Origin: Methanobacterium paludis
Lineage (GTDB): Archaea; Methanobacteriota; Methanobacteria; Methanobacteriales; Methanobacteriaceae
Direction of reading: 5' to 3'
NCBI RefSeq assembly: GCF_000214725.1
Contig: NC_015574.1
Span: forward strand, 1,252,001-1,316,000
DNA: 64,000 nucleotides
Below the pieces are notes generated by a model. That model was not told where the DNA came from and ran no database searches. It worked only from the letters and a program-made list of their open reading frames with translations. Every line of letters begins with the position of its first letter. Position 1 is the stretch's first letter. A program made the translations under genes and the position numbers. Below are positions 42,067-53,996 of this stretch, piece after piece.

Positions 42067-42202
42067 GGCGATAACTAAAATATAAAATGCTTTTCATGCC
42101 ACATCTAAAAATGGATAAAAATTAGTAAGTTAACACTTAATAAATTAAACAGGACAATTGGATACACATTAATATTATAATTAACGAAATTAGAGGGAAA
42201 AA

Positions 42203-44647
<2,445 letters not shown>

Positions 44648-44680
44648 AATAATTAAATTGAAAATATGCATTTAAATGAA

Positions 44681-44707
44681 GTTAAATTTCAACAATTTAA
44701 CTTTTTT
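44681..44707 (+). terminator. Hairpin terminator after copA
   Basis: GTTAAATT (44681-44688) pairs with AATTTAAC (44694-44701) and is followed by TTTTTT. It lies 34 bp after the copA stop and just before the 19-bp array. Confidence 0.65.
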
Positions 44708-44770
44708 AAAAAAATAATATAATCGTAGTAGATGAGTGTATATTTTTTTTATAAATATTTATTTAAAAAA

Positions 44771-45473
44771 AGGATTTAAGATAAATTAGGGGATTTAAGA
44801 TAAATTAGGGGATTTAAGATAAATTAGGGGATTTAAGATAAATTAGGGGATTTAAGATAAATTAGGGGATTTAAGATAAATTAGGGGATTTAAGATAAAT
44901 TAGGGGATTTAAGATAAATTAGGGGATTTAAGATAAATTAGGGGATTTAAGATAAATTAGGGGATTTAAGATAAATTAGGGGATTTAAGATAAATTAGGG
45001 GATTTAAGATAAATTAGGGGATTTAAGATAAATTAGGGGATTTAAGATAAATTAGGGGATTTAAGATAAATTAGGGGATTTAAGATAAATTAGGGGATTT
45101 AAGATAAATTAGGGGATTTAAGATAAATTAGGGGATTTAAGATAAATTAGGGGATTTAAGATAAATTAGGGGATTTAAGATAAATTAGGGGATTTAAGAT
45201 AAATTAGGGGATTTAAGATAAATTAGGGGATTTAAGATAAATTAGGGGATTTAAGATAAATTAGGGGATTTAAGATAAATTAGGGGATTTAAGATAAATT
45301 AGGGGATTTAAGATAAATTAGGGGATTTAAGATAAATTAGGGGATTTAAGATAAATTAGGGGATTTAAGATAAATTAGGGGATTTAAGATAAATTAGGGG
45401 ATTTAAGATAAATTAGGGGATTTAAGATAAATTAGGGGATTTAAAATAGATTAGGGGATTTAAGAATAATGTA
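44771..45473 (+). repeat. 19-bp tandem satellite, 34 perfect copies plus edge variants
   Basis: The unit GGGGATTTAAGATAAATTA is repeated without a single mismatch from 44789 to 45434 (646 bp, exactly 34 x 19). An 18-bp partial copy precedes it (44771), and a copy with two changes (45435-45453) and a degraded copy follow. There are no spacers, so it is not a CRISPR array, and 19 bp is not a multiple of three, so it is not coding. It lies between convergent copA and rpiA. Each unit has a GGGG run and a short TAAAT/ATTTA self-complement. Confidence 0.97.
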
Positions 45474-45527
45474 TTTAAGATAAAAAACCCCTAAATCATC
45501 CACAATTTTTTTTATTGAATCCACAAT

Positions 45528-46202
45528 TTAAATCCTTTTAAGGGTTTCAACTTTACCATCTTTTCCAACAAGAACTTCATCTGCGAGTCCTGTAAACAGA
45601 CCGTTTTCAACAACACCAGGAATCGAGTTTAGCTCAACTTCAAGGTCCCATGGATTTCCTATCTCTTCAAATGCCACATCCAGTACAAAGTTGCCGTTGT
45701 CTGTTATCACAGGGCCGTCCTTACGTTCAGCCATTCTCAGGGCAGGTGCACCGCCAATTATTTCTATATTACGCTGAACAACTCTCATAGCATCCGGAAT
45801 GACCTCTACAGGTACTGGCATGCTGCCAAGTTGATCTACAATCTTTGAAGAGTCCACGATCACCACAAAACGAACTGCTGAACCATCAACTATTTTTTCC
45901 ATTGTATGGGCTGCACCACCACCTTTTATAAGGTTAAGGTCAGGATCCACCTCATCAGCACCGTCCACCGCTATATCAATGTCGTGTTCGTTGAGGGTTG
46001 TTACAGGGATTCCTGATTCTTTAGCAAGGAAGAAGGACTGGTAAGAAGTTGGTATTCCCATAACTTCTATTTCATCTTTTTTTACCCGTTCTCCAAGTTT
46101 CTTTATGAAGTAGTGAGTTGTTGAACCTGTTCCAAGTCCAACTATGTCACCATCTTTCACAAGCTTCGCTGCTTCGTATCCAACTATTCTTTTAAGTTCC
46201 AT
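45528..46202 (-). CDS. rpiA: Ribose-5-phosphate isomerase A
   Basis: 224 aa. Family motifs: VGLGTGSTTHYFIKKLG near the start (substrate phosphate), DIAVDGADEVD near residue 80, the catalytic KGGGAAHTMEKIV (Glu) near 95-107, and the C-terminal GLFTGLADEVLVG. It interconverts ribose 5-phosphate and ribulose 5-phosphate for nucleotide and, in methanogens, aromatic precursor supply. Followed by the satellite array and preceded by a UPF0179 gene 33 bp upstream, probably one transcript. Confidence 0.95.
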   Translation of the reverse strand: MELKRIVGYEAAKLVKDGDIVGLGTGSTTHYFIKKLGERVKKDEIEVMGIPTSYQSFFLAKESGIPVTTLNEHDIDIAVDGADEVDPDLNLIKGGGAAHTMEKIVDGSAVRFVVIVDSSKIVDQLGSMPVPVEVIPDAMRVVQRNIEIIGGAPALRMAERKDGPVITDNGNFVLDVAFEEIGNPWDLEVELNSIPGVVENGLFTGLADEVLVGKDGKVETLKRI

Positions 46203-46235
46203 AATTATTCCTCTCAGGGTTAGTAAATCAGAAAT

Positions 46236-46667
46236 TCAGTACCTCAGGAGTACTGTGGTTAAGTCCAAACCCTTTGCACATTCATTATTTACTTTTCCAA
46301 TTTTTTTAACTATTTTGCATTTATCTTCCAGGTATAAACCTTCTGGAAAACACAGTTCTCGCATTGAACATTCTTCATCACATTCAGGAGGGTTGAACAC
46401 AATTTTAGATCCTTCAAAAGCTTTTTTAGAGTCTATAACTGTTTTGATATTTGCTTTATCAACTTCAACCACCTTTACCTTTCCCCCTTCATGAAGAAGG
46501 CATGGGTGTTCTGTATTTTTTACATCTTTTATCACGTACATTCTCCCAGTTTCAAGGGGATCTATACAAGTATTTTTAAATCTGCACTTTTCACATTCAG
46601 AAGAAGCACCGTAGTGCATGAATACAAGTCCTTTCTCTGCAAGATTTTTTCCAATAAGCGTTATCAT
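46236..46667 (-). CDS. UPF0179 archaeal cysteine-rich protein
   Basis: 143 aa. Eight Cys residues are spread in the conserved pattern ECEKCRFKNTCIDP, HPCLLHEGG, CDEECSMRELCFPEG, DKCKIV and ECAKGLDL. This protein is found in nearly all Euryarchaea and probably binds iron-sulfur or zinc; its job is unknown. The gene next to it, rpiA, is its usual neighbour only in some methanogens, so no pathway is inferred. Confidence 0.9.
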   Translation of the reverse strand: MITLIGKNLAEKGLVFMHYGASSECEKCRFKNTCIDPLETGRMYVIKDVKNTEHPCLLHEGGKVKVVEVDKANIKTVIDSKKAFEGSKIVFNPPECDEECSMRELCFPEGLYLEDKCKIVKKIGKVNNECAKGLDLTTVLLRY

Positions 46668-47056
46668 GTTATCACCGAATAATCAGGTTTTATTCCCATT
46701 TAATGTAATAATTTGTTAATATTAAAATAATATTAAGGAATCTATCAAGTATTGAGAATTACTATATATGTCAGATTATATAAACATGATTTAATTTCCA
46801 CTTTTTTTGGTTTGTAGATACTTGTATTCATTTTCTTTTAGTGTTTTTGTGGATTATATTAATTTATATTCATGTATTCCCCCATTGGGTTCCAATCAGT
46901 TTATCATACTATTATGATCAAATTTTCTTAAAAGTTTATTCCTAAAAGTTTAAATAATACTTTAATTTTAATGTTCATAGTGTTTTCAGGTTTAAATATA
47001 CAATTCAAAACTTCTCAGTACTTCGTTATAGATTTATGTAAGAATACGAGGATATA

Positions 47057-47216
47057 AAACTAAAAAACAAAAGATTAGAAAATTTTAAATAATAAAAAAA
47101 ATAAATTAAATATGAGTTATTATTAACTCATACATTGAGAATACTTTGGTAGATAAGCAATCTAGGTAAAAAGGGGGAGGTAGACACCCTAACTCCTTTT
47201 TACCATTCATAACTTT
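47057..47216 (-). ncRNA. Repeated structured element, copy 2 (candidate small RNA)
   Basis: Second copy of the element at 1470-1633. The best-conserved core is TAGGTAAAAAGGGGGAGGTA followed by GACACCCTAA (47163-47193). The terminal hairpin has grown from TTATTAA to TTATTATTAA with the stem ATGAGTTA/TAACTCAT kept, as expected if structure is selected. On the minus strand it is followed by a T-rich run (ATTTAATTTATTTTTTTT). It lies between UPF0179 and copB with 680 bp of other DNA around it. Confidence 0.5.
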
Positions 47217-47361
47217 CATTCAGCTTTGATTTTTTATTTTTGAGAAAATATCGATATAACTTCTTTAAAGCTTTTTAAGTGCCCCAAAATGTAAATTTGA
47301 AGAAATACTAAATTATTAACAATTAGATTCATAATTAGGTTAAGAATGGGGAGTGAAAAAA

Positions 47362-49440
47362 TTGGATCACCACGATTCTAATCATCAGATGAAACATACG
47401 GATGAATCTCATGAAAAAAATGGTGAATGTGTTGTATGTGGAGGAAAACTAACTGAAGAACATAGAATGAAAGGAGAACACGTTCATTCTGGCATGATTG
47501 ATGATTTAAAAAAAAGATTCTTGATATCATTACTCATAACCATACCTATTCTTATTTTATCACCTACAATTCAAGGATTAGTTGGTTTAGGTAACTCATT
47601 CAGATTTACAGGAGATTTATACCTTCTTTTTGCATTATCGTCCATAGTCTATTTTTATGGTGGTTATCCATTTTTTAAAGGATTTTTCAACGAAATCAAA
47701 TTGAGAACACCTGGAATGGATATGTTAATTTCTGTTGCTATTACCAGTGCTTACCTCTACAGCAGTGCAGTTGTTTTTGGTCTCATGGGCGAAGTTTTTT
47801 TCTGGGAACTTGCTACACTAATTGATATTATGCTTATTGGGCACTGGTTGGAGATGAAATCCGTGATGGGTGCTTCCAGAGCACTTGAAGAACTTGTAAA
47901 ACTCATGCCATCAAATGCACATAAAATAATGTTTGATAAGAGCATAATAGACGTTCCTTTAGATGAACTGAGTGTAGAAGACCATGTAGTCATTAAACCG
48001 GGAGAAAAGGTTCCAGTTGATGGAGAAATTATCAGAGGGAATACTTCTATCGATGAATCAATGATTACGGGTGAATCAGAACCTGTATTTAAGGAAATTG
48101 GTGCCGAAGTCATTGGTGGATCTATTAATGGGGATGGATCCATTACTGTGGAAATTAAAAAAACTGGGAAGGATTCATTCCTTTCAAAAGTTATAACTCT
48201 TGTTGAGGAAGCACAGGCAAATAAATCAAAGACACAAAATCTGGCTGACAGTTTTGCAACATGGCTTACGATAATAGCTCTATCTGGTGGATTTATAACC
48301 CTCTTAGTATGGTTAGCCGTTACAAATTTGGGATTTGAATTTGCTCTTGAGAGGGCTGTAACTGTAATGGTTATTGCATGTCCACATGCACTTGGACTTG
48401 CAGTACCATTGGTTGTTGCAGTTTCAACTTCCCTATCAGCACGAAATGGGCTTTTAATTAGAAATCGTGCTTCTTTTGAAAGATCACGAGACGTTAATGC
48501 CATAATATTTGACAAAACAGGCACACTTACACAAGGAAAGTTTGGTGTTACTGATATTATTCCTTTAAGCAGTGAATATAATGAAAATGATGTTTTAAAA
48601 TATGCAGCTTCACTTGAATCATATTCTGAGCATCCTATTGCTAAAGGAGTTGTAAATTCAGTTAAAGAGACTTTTGACGTTAAAGATTTTAAATCAATCC
48701 CTGGAAAGGGTATTCAAGGTAAAATTAATACAAAAAACGTTGAGGTAGTAAGTCCAAGATATTTAAAAGAGCTTAACCTTGATATTTCTAATGAAAAGGT
48801 AGATAAACTCTTGTCTGAAGGAAAAACAATTGTTTTTGTAATTATTGAAGCAGAACTTAAAGGTGTAATTGCACTTGCAGATATTATAAGGGAAGAGTCC
48901 AGAGAAGCTATTAAAGAATTCAGAGATATGGGAATCCAGTGCATGATGATTACGGGGGATAGAAAAGAGGTTGCAGAATGGGTATCCAAGGAAATTGGAC
49001 TTGATAAATATTATGCAGGAGTTTTACCACAAGAAAAAGCAGGAAAAGTTCGAGAAATTCAATCTGAAGGTTTAATTGTTGCTATGACTGGTGATGGTAT
49101 TAATGATGCCCCTGCCCTTGCACAGGCGGATATAGGTATTGCAATCGGTGCAGGTACAGATGTAGCTATTGAAGCTGGTGATGTTGTTTTGGTAAGAAGC
49201 AATCCTCTTGATGCTGTTTATATAATAAAGCTTTCTAAATCAACCTACAAAAAAATGGTCCAAAATTTAGCTTGGGGAGCTGGATACAACATTTTTGCCA
49301 TTCCAATTGCAGCAGGCGTTCTTTATAGTTTTGGAATTCTTTTAACCCCCGCTGCAGGAGTTATATTAATGTCACTTAGCACCATTATTGTGGCTTTTAA
49401 TTCAAGAACCCTTAAAATTGAGAAGATTGCTAAAACATAA
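47362..49440 (+). CDS. copB: Copper-transporting P1B-3 ATPase CopB
   Basis: 692 aa. The N-terminus is His/Met-rich (HHDSNHQMKHTDESHE) and has a CVVCGG pair instead of HMA domains. The transport motif is ACPHALGL (CPH near residue 340), the mark of the CopB/P1B-3 group; DKTGTLT (~383) and GDGINDAPA (~577) are intact. It exports Cu(I)/Cu(II) or silver. The TTG at 47362 is the start, because GGGAGTGA lies 7 nt before it; the GTG at 47353 is inside that site. It forms an operon with two small membrane proteins. Confidence 0.93.
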   Translation: MDHHDSNHQMKHTDESHEKNGECVVCGGKLTEEHRMKGEHVHSGMIDDLKKRFLISLLITIPILILSPTIQGLVGLGNSFRFTGDLYLLFALSSIVYFYGGYPFFKGFFNEIKLRTPGMDMLISVAITSAYLYSSAVVFGLMGEVFFWELATLIDIMLIGHWLEMKSVMGASRALEELVKLMPSNAHKIMFDKSIIDVPLDELSVEDHVVIKPGEKVPVDGEIIRGNTSIDESMITGESEPVFKEIGAEVIGGSINGDGSITVEIKKTGKDSFLSKVITLVEEAQANKSKTQNLADSFATWLTIIALSGGFITLLVWLAVTNLGFEFALERAVTVMVIACPHALGLAVPLVVAVSTSLSARNGLLIRNRASFERSRDVNAIIFDKTGTLTQGKFGVTDIIPLSSEYNENDVLKYAASLESYSEHPIAKGVVNSVKETFDVKDFKSIPGKGIQGKINTKNVEVVSPRYLKELNLDISNEKVDKLLSEGKTIVFVIIEAELKGVIALADIIREESREAIKEFRDMGIQCMMITGDRKEVAEWVSKEIGLDKYYAGVLPQEKAGKVREIQSEGLIVAMTGDGINDAPALAQADIGIAIGAGTDVAIEAGDVVLVRSNPLDAVYIIKLSKSTYKKMVQNLAWGAGYNIFAIPIAAGVLYSFGILLTPAAGVILMSLSTIIVAFNSRTLKIEKIAKT

Positions 49441-49457
49441 TATTTTATGGAAAAATA
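49384..49457 (+). repeat. Original of a duplicated copB tail segment
   Basis: The last ~57 bp of copB plus 17 bp of the following leader reappear at 50102-50178, about 720 bp downstream, with a few inserted A bases and one other change. This is direct evidence of a past tandem duplication of the copper cassette. Confidence 0.85.
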
Positions 49458-49478
49458 TAGAAATTGCAAGGTGATTAA

Positions 49479-49700
49479 ATGTCAACAGGATTAGCCCATT
49501 ATCCAATCTTTGGTATAGATTTAGTTGTTTATATAGGTACAACTGCCTTAATCCTCTTAATATTTGTGGCTTCAATTAAAAGCTTAAATAGACTCGTTTT
49601 GAAAAAAAGAGGTAAGACTATTTCCCCCAATTGGCATCATTGGCTCGCAATTATTGTAATAATTTTAGTAGTAATACATGTTGCAATACAATATATTTAA
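49479..49700 (+). CDS. Two-helix membrane protein in the copB operon, 73 aa
   Basis: Starts MSTGLAHYPIFGIDLVVYI with AAGGTGATT before the ATG, 38 bp after copB. Two membrane helices (~12-34 and ~53-72) flank a basic loop (KSLNRLVLKKRGKT) with a WHHWL motif near residue 53, whose His pair could bind copper. No family name is known to me; the context suggests a helper of CopB. Confidence 0.7.
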   Translation: MSTGLAHYPIFGIDLVVYIGTTALILLIFVASIKSLNRLVLKKRGKTISPNWHHWLAIIVIILVVIHVAIQYI

Positions 49701-49723
49701 TATTAAATTAAAGAGGTGATTTA

Positions 49724-49879
49724 ATGGATAGAAACACAATGATAGTGTTAATAGTGTTGATCATTGCAGTAGTCATAGTAGTTATCTTTAGTTGGTTATG
49801 GATGTACACTCCTTATATGGGCGGATATCATGGTAACTACGGTAATCATATGGGATCCGGGATGATGCAAGGATATTAA
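49724..49879 (+). CDS. Small membrane protein with Met/His/Tyr-rich tail, 51 aa
   Basis: Residues 1-27 are one membrane helix. The tail YMGGYHGNYGNHMGSGMMQGY is full of Met, His and Tyr, a pattern seen in copper-binding peptides. AAAGAGGTGAT precedes the ATG, a strong ribosome-binding site. It is third in the copB operon. I infer that it collects or hands over copper at the membrane surface; this has not been shown for any relative I know. Confidence 0.65.
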   Translation: MDRNTMIVLIVLIIAVVIVVIFSWLWMYTPYMGGYHGNYGNHMGSGMMQGY

Positions 49880-49928
49880 GAAATTAGATTGTGGAATTAT
49901 CCAGGTTACAAGATTAAAAGCAAATACA

Positions 49929-50161
49929 ATGGTAGAGAGAGTTGACTTGGATCCCCATGAAAATGGGGAATATTAAGAAGCCCATCAATGATCATTGATG
50001 GGGAGATAAAATCTAGTGGAAATGTCTTATCAGTTGAAGAATTAAAAAAACTGTTAAAAAGAGAATATGTAAATAAAATTTACCTGAAATTTTTTTATGA
50101 TATTATTGTGGCTTTTAAAATTCAAGAACCCTTAAAAATTGAGAAGATTGCTAAAACATAA
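49929..50161 (+). pseudogene. Thioredoxin-like (MTH895 type) remnant fused to a copied copB tail
   Basis: The first part reads MVERVDLDPHE, then in another frame GILRSPSMIIDGEIKSSG followed by NVLSVEELKKLL. This matches the second half of the small thioredoxin-like redox proteins typified by MTH895 (PAxxIDGEIxxSGxVxSVEEL). The CxxC-bearing first half is gone. From 50102 the same frame continues through a degenerate copy of the copB C-terminus (IVAFKIQEPLKIEKIAKT). So a redox gene and a second copB were lost here by deletion, leaving their ends joined. Confidence 0.6.
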
Positions 50162-50178
50162 TATTTTACGGAAAAATA
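50102..50178 (+). repeat. Degenerate copy of the copB tail
   Basis: Matches 49384-49457 with two added A at about 50119, one added A at about 50137 and one A-to-C change at 50169. Confidence 0.85.
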
Positions 50179-50236
50179 GGAGAGAGTTAGGAATATTGAA
50201 AAGACTAATCTTCTCCCCTATTTAATGGAAGTATAT

Positions 50237-51280
50237 CTATATAACCCCTGTTGTGACTGCCAGTGCTTCTGCTGATTCCTCTGTGAGTCCCCTATCCCCG
50301 AGAATTGTGTATCTTTCTTTACGGATCGTATGGGCTTTTGTAAGGGCTTCTATAATGTATTCTGGCTTAATTCCCATTTCATGAGCTGTTGTAGGGGCTT
50401 TAATGGTTTTTAATGTGTCCCTAATAAATTTCCAATCCCCTCCATGGAGATACATCATCATTATAGTGCCTAAACCACACTGTTCTCCGTGAAGAGCTGG
50501 TTTTGGTGCTACAATATCCAGGGCGTGGCTGAATTTATGTTCAGAACCGCTTGCAGGTCTGCTTGTGCCCGCAATACTTATGGCAATTCCACTGCTTATC
50601 AAAGCCTTAACAACAAGGCCCGCACTCTCCGCAAGTCCTTCTTTTATGGCATCGGCAGATTTCATTGTCATTTTTGCTGTCATAAGAGACAAAGCTGATG
50701 CAGAATCGCTGTAATACTCGTTCAATAACCTGTGAGACAGTTGCCAGTCCAGTATCGCTGTGTAGTTTGATATTATATCACCACACCCTGCTGCAAGTAA
50801 CCTGAAAGGTGCTTTGCTTATGATTGATGTATCCGCAATAATTCCAAGGGGAGGTTTTGCCTTAAGCGAAACACTTCCTCCTTCATTTTTTATTGAAGCT
50901 CGCGGTGATGCTATTCCATCGTGGGATGCTGCAGTTGGCACGCTTATAAAGTGAATTCCAGATCTGGTGGATGCAAGCTTTGCAACATCTATAACCTTTC
51001 CCCCTCCAACACCTAAAACAATGGAAGCACTTCCAATCCCATCTTGAACTTCTATAACCGCATCTTTTGATGCTTTTTCGATTGTGATATTTTCAACTTC
51101 AAATCCTTCATCCTGAAGGCTTTTGATTGCTTTTTCTCCTGCAACTTTAAGGGTGTGATGTCCTGTTACAACCAGAACTTTACCACTGATCCTCAAATCC
51201 TTACAGATAGCACCGGTTTCCTCAATCACTCCTTCACCAGTGTGTATTTCCCGAGGGAGCTGAATCTTTTGAAAATCCAT
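50237..51280 (-). CDS. egsA: sn-Glycerol-1-phosphate dehydrogenase
   Basis: 347 aa. This enzyme reduces dihydroxyacetone phosphate to glycerol 1-phosphate, which fixes the stereochemistry of archaeal lipids. NAD(P)-binding marks are GVGGGKVIDVAKLAS near residue 95, and zinc-site regions are VPTAASHDGIASPRAS and SEHKFSHALD with HGEQCG. The protein belongs to the iron-alcohol-dehydrogenase-like superfamily. Monocistronic and diagnostic for Archaea. Confidence 0.95.
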   Translation of the reverse strand: MDFQKIQLPREIHTGEGVIEETGAICKDLRISGKVLVVTGHHTLKVAGEKAIKSLQDEGFEVENITIEKASKDAVIEVQDGIGSASIVLGVGGGKVIDVAKLASTRSGIHFISVPTAASHDGIASPRASIKNEGGSVSLKAKPPLGIIADTSIISKAPFRLLAAGCGDIISNYTAILDWQLSHRLLNEYYSDSASALSLMTAKMTMKSADAIKEGLAESAGLVVKALISSGIAISIAGTSRPASGSEHKFSHALDIVAPKPALHGEQCGLGTIMMMYLHGGDWKFIRDTLKTIKAPTTAHEMGIKPEYIIEALTKAHTIRKERYTILGDRGLTEESAEALAVTTGVI

Positions 51281-51867
51281 TTTATCGTACCTTTTGTATC
51301 AGTAATATAACACCATTTAATAAAATAATTTTTGATTTCTCTTAAAATTTCTCTTTAAATCTATTAAGATCTCTCTTTTAATTTACCGGATCAAATTGTA
51401 AAAATCAAATTGTAAAAAATTTTATTCAACTTGATCTAAATGAGAATAATGGAATTTTTACTCTTTTGATACTTTTAACTTATAGTTTAATCTATAATCA
51501 ATATGTATGGAATTCCCCTATTCAAATAGTTATTATTTAAAAATTTAAAAGCTCCAATGATTATATAAAACAATAGAATAGATAAAATTATAAAATAAAA
51601 CTAGAACTTTTGAAGCAATATAGTTCAAAATAAGAATATTTCAAATAATCCTTAAAAAATTAAAAAAGATTAAAATTAATAAAAATCCAGATCCAACAGA
51701 TTTAATAAAAGATTTGTTGATAAGGATTTGATAAAAATAAAGATTGTTGATAAAAGATTTGATGAAAATAGTTAGTAAATTAAATTTGATAAAAAGATTG
51801 ATAAATTTAAATTTTATCCGTAATTAAATCAAATAATTTTAATAAAAATATTGATAATGGTGAATAA
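51281..51867. other. AT-rich gene-free stretch before proS
   Basis: About 590 bp of low complexity; variations of TTGATAAAAGATTTGAT recur between about 51700 and 51810. No frame is supported. It must hold the proS promoter. Confidence 0.5.
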
Positions 51868-53277
51868 ATGACTGATTTCAGCGAATGGTTCCACAATATC
51901 CTAGAAGAAGCAGAAATAATCGATACACGTTACCCTATAAAAGGAATGCACGTCTGGCTCCCTCAGGGCTTCAAAATAAGAAAGTACACACTGAAAATTT
52001 TAAAGGAAATCCTCGACGAAGACCATGAAGAAGTACTGTTCCCCCTATTGATACCAGAAAATGAACTTGCAAAGGAAGCAATACACGTCAAAGGATTTGA
52101 AACTGAAGTTTACTGGGTAACACACGGCGGTCTCACAGAACTCAATGAAAAACTTGCTTTGAGACCTACAAGTGAAACAGCCATGTATCCTATGTTCTCG
52201 CTATGGGTCCGCTCCCACACAGACCTCCCCATGAAATTTTATCAGGTGGTTAATACTTTCAGATACGAAACCAGACACACAAGGCCCCTTATAAGGGTTC
52301 GGGAGATTACAACCTTTGAAGAGGCACACACAGCGCACGCCTCAAGGGAAGACGCAGCAAAACAGGTTGAAAATGCTGTTGAAATTTATAAGACTTTCTT
52401 CAACATATTGGGAATACCCTACGTCGTAACAAAAAGGCCTGAGTGGGACAAGTTCCCAGGGGCTGATTACACAATGGCCTTTGATACATTACTACCCGAT
52501 GGTAAAACCCTCCAGATCGCAACTGTGCACAACTTGGGGCAGACATTTGCAAAAACTTTTGATATAACCTATGAAACAGCTGAAGGCGCACACGAATATG
52601 TTTACCAAACATGTTACGGCCTATCTGACCGAGTTATAGCTTCTGTCATTGGTATACATGGTGATGAAGCAGGACTGTTCTTACCTCCAGAGATTGCCCC
52701 TTATCAGGTTGTTATAGTTCCTATAATTTTCAAAAAGGGAAGCGAAGAGGTTATGGAATTCTGCAGAAACCTTGAAAAAACTTTAAAATCTAAAGGTATA
52801 AGGGTTCATTTTGATGATAGGGACATAAGGGCAGGCAAAAAATATTATGAATGGGAGATGAGGGGAGTACCACTTCGAATTGATGTAGGACCAAGAGATA
52901 TTGCAAACAAAAAGGTTGTAACCGTTAGAAGGGACGAAAAAGAAAAAGAAATTGTGGACTTCAAACCAGAAAACATTGCAGAAGATGTTAAAAGCATACT
53001 GGATGATGTAACAAGGAACATGGGAGATAAATCCTGGAAATCATTTAATAATGAAGTCAGAAGTGTCGAAACTCTTGAGGAAGCCTCAGAAAAAATATCA
53101 AAATATAATGGTATAATCTCCTTTGGCTGGTGTGGAGATGAGGCCTGTGGAAAAGAACTTGAAGAAAAAATAAACGTTGATATCCTTGGAATTCAGGGGG
53201 AAATTGAGGATGGTAACGTATGTATAAATTGCGGTAAACCTGCAAAACATGTTGCACTCATAGCAAAAACATATTAA
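51868..53277 (+). CDS. proS: Prolyl-tRNA synthetase (archaeal/eukaryotic type)
   Basis: 469 aa class II synthetase. It begins FSEWFHNILEEAEIIDTRYP plus IKGMHVWLP, the archaeal-type opening. Motif 2 is TFRYETRHTRPLIRVREI with EAHTAH, and motif 3 is in HGDEAGLFLPPEIAP; the anticodon-binding domain runs from ~280 to 390. The C-terminal zinc domain has WCGDEACG and CINCGKPAKH. No YbaK editing insertion, as usual in this type. Confidence 0.95.
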   Translation: MTDFSEWFHNILEEAEIIDTRYPIKGMHVWLPQGFKIRKYTLKILKEILDEDHEEVLFPLLIPENELAKEAIHVKGFETEVYWVTHGGLTELNEKLALRPTSETAMYPMFSLWVRSHTDLPMKFYQVVNTFRYETRHTRPLIRVREITTFEEAHTAHASREDAAKQVENAVEIYKTFFNILGIPYVVTKRPEWDKFPGADYTMAFDTLLPDGKTLQIATVHNLGQTFAKTFDITYETAEGAHEYVYQTCYGLSDRVIASVIGIHGDEAGLFLPPEIAPYQVVIVPIIFKKGSEEVMEFCRNLEKTLKSKGIRVHFDDRDIRAGKKYYEWEMRGVPLRIDVGPRDIANKKVVTVRRDEKEKEIVDFKPENIAEDVKSILDDVTRNMGDKSWKSFNNEVRSVETLEEASEKISKYNGIISFGWCGDEACGKELEEKINVDILGIQGEIEDGNVCINCGKPAKHVALIAKTY

Positions 53278-53297
53278 AAAAGATCTGAGGGGATGGA

Positions 53298-53996
53298 ATG
53301 AATCTAAGAGTAATTCTTCTTGTATTTGTAATTTTCATCTTTGCGGTTGGGTTTGGAGTTATGAGCTACTCTGAATCATTGGGAATACCATTGAAACAAG
53401 CGTATGACAATGGAAAAGTAACTGTTGTGCAGAACACAACAGCTGGGACTATCCCGCATGTGATTACAATAAAGAATAACGATACAAAACCTGTGAAAGT
53501 TCAAAAAGGAGATATACTCAAAAGTAATTCTTCTCAGGACCTCGTAATTGCAGAAAACAGTAACATACCAAAAAATTCAACAGAAAACATTAATGCCTAC
53601 TGTTTTGAACCAACACAACAAGCAGTAGCCGGGGCAAAACTTCAACCATCGACCAACACAGCATCATCCCAAATAAAACAGATTATAACTGATTCAAATC
53701 CCTCAGATATTCAAAATGCCACTTCAGCCCAGCTTCAAATATGGACAGTTGTATCTGGAGGAAATTTAACTATTTACAGCGGAGAACCAGCTGCACTGGT
53801 GGATAAACGGGGAATAACATTTTCTAAACTTCGTCAGGAATTAACAGATGCTAAATCTTCTGTGATGAGCATGTTCAACGTCACATCTGACGGATTGAAT
53901 AATCTAGCACAGAACAACACTACAACATCCTCAGGAGACATTCAAAGTTTATTCAATGGCTTTATAGATTGGGTAAAAGGTTCTTTAGGAATATAA
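53298..53996 (+). CDS. Membrane-anchored extracytoplasmic protein of unknown function
   Basis: 232 aa. One N-terminal membrane anchor (residues ~4-24) is followed by a soluble domain likely outside: HVITIKNNDTKPVKVQKGDI suggests a beta-sandwich, then YCFEPTQQAVAGAKLQP, AQLQIWTVVSGGN and a terminal helix. Similar proteins occur in other Methanobacteriales next to unrelated genes. It starts 20 bp after proS with GAGGGGAT before the ATG, so it is probably co-transcribed. Function unknown. Confidence 0.75.
   Translation: MNLRVILLVFVIFIFAVGFGVMSYSESLGIPLKQAYDNGKVTVVQNTTAGTIPHVITIKNNDTKPVKVQKGDILKSNSSQDLVIAENSNIPKNSTENINAYCFEPTQQAVAGAKLQPSTNTASSQIKQIITDSNPSDIQNATSAQLQIWTVVSGGNLTIYSGEPAALVDKRGITFSKLRQELTDAKSSVMSMFNVTSDGLNNLAQNNTTTSSGDIQSLFNGFIDWVKGSLGI

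Noticed and set aside
44771..45473. CRISPR array
   Set aside because: The 19-bp units follow one another directly with no spacers, and no cas gene is near.
49981..50002. 22-bp perfect palindrome with half-site CCCATCAATGA as an operator
   Set aside because: It lies inside the thioredoxin-like remnant, in the codons for PSMIIDG, so chance self-complementarity in former coding DNA is the simpler account.
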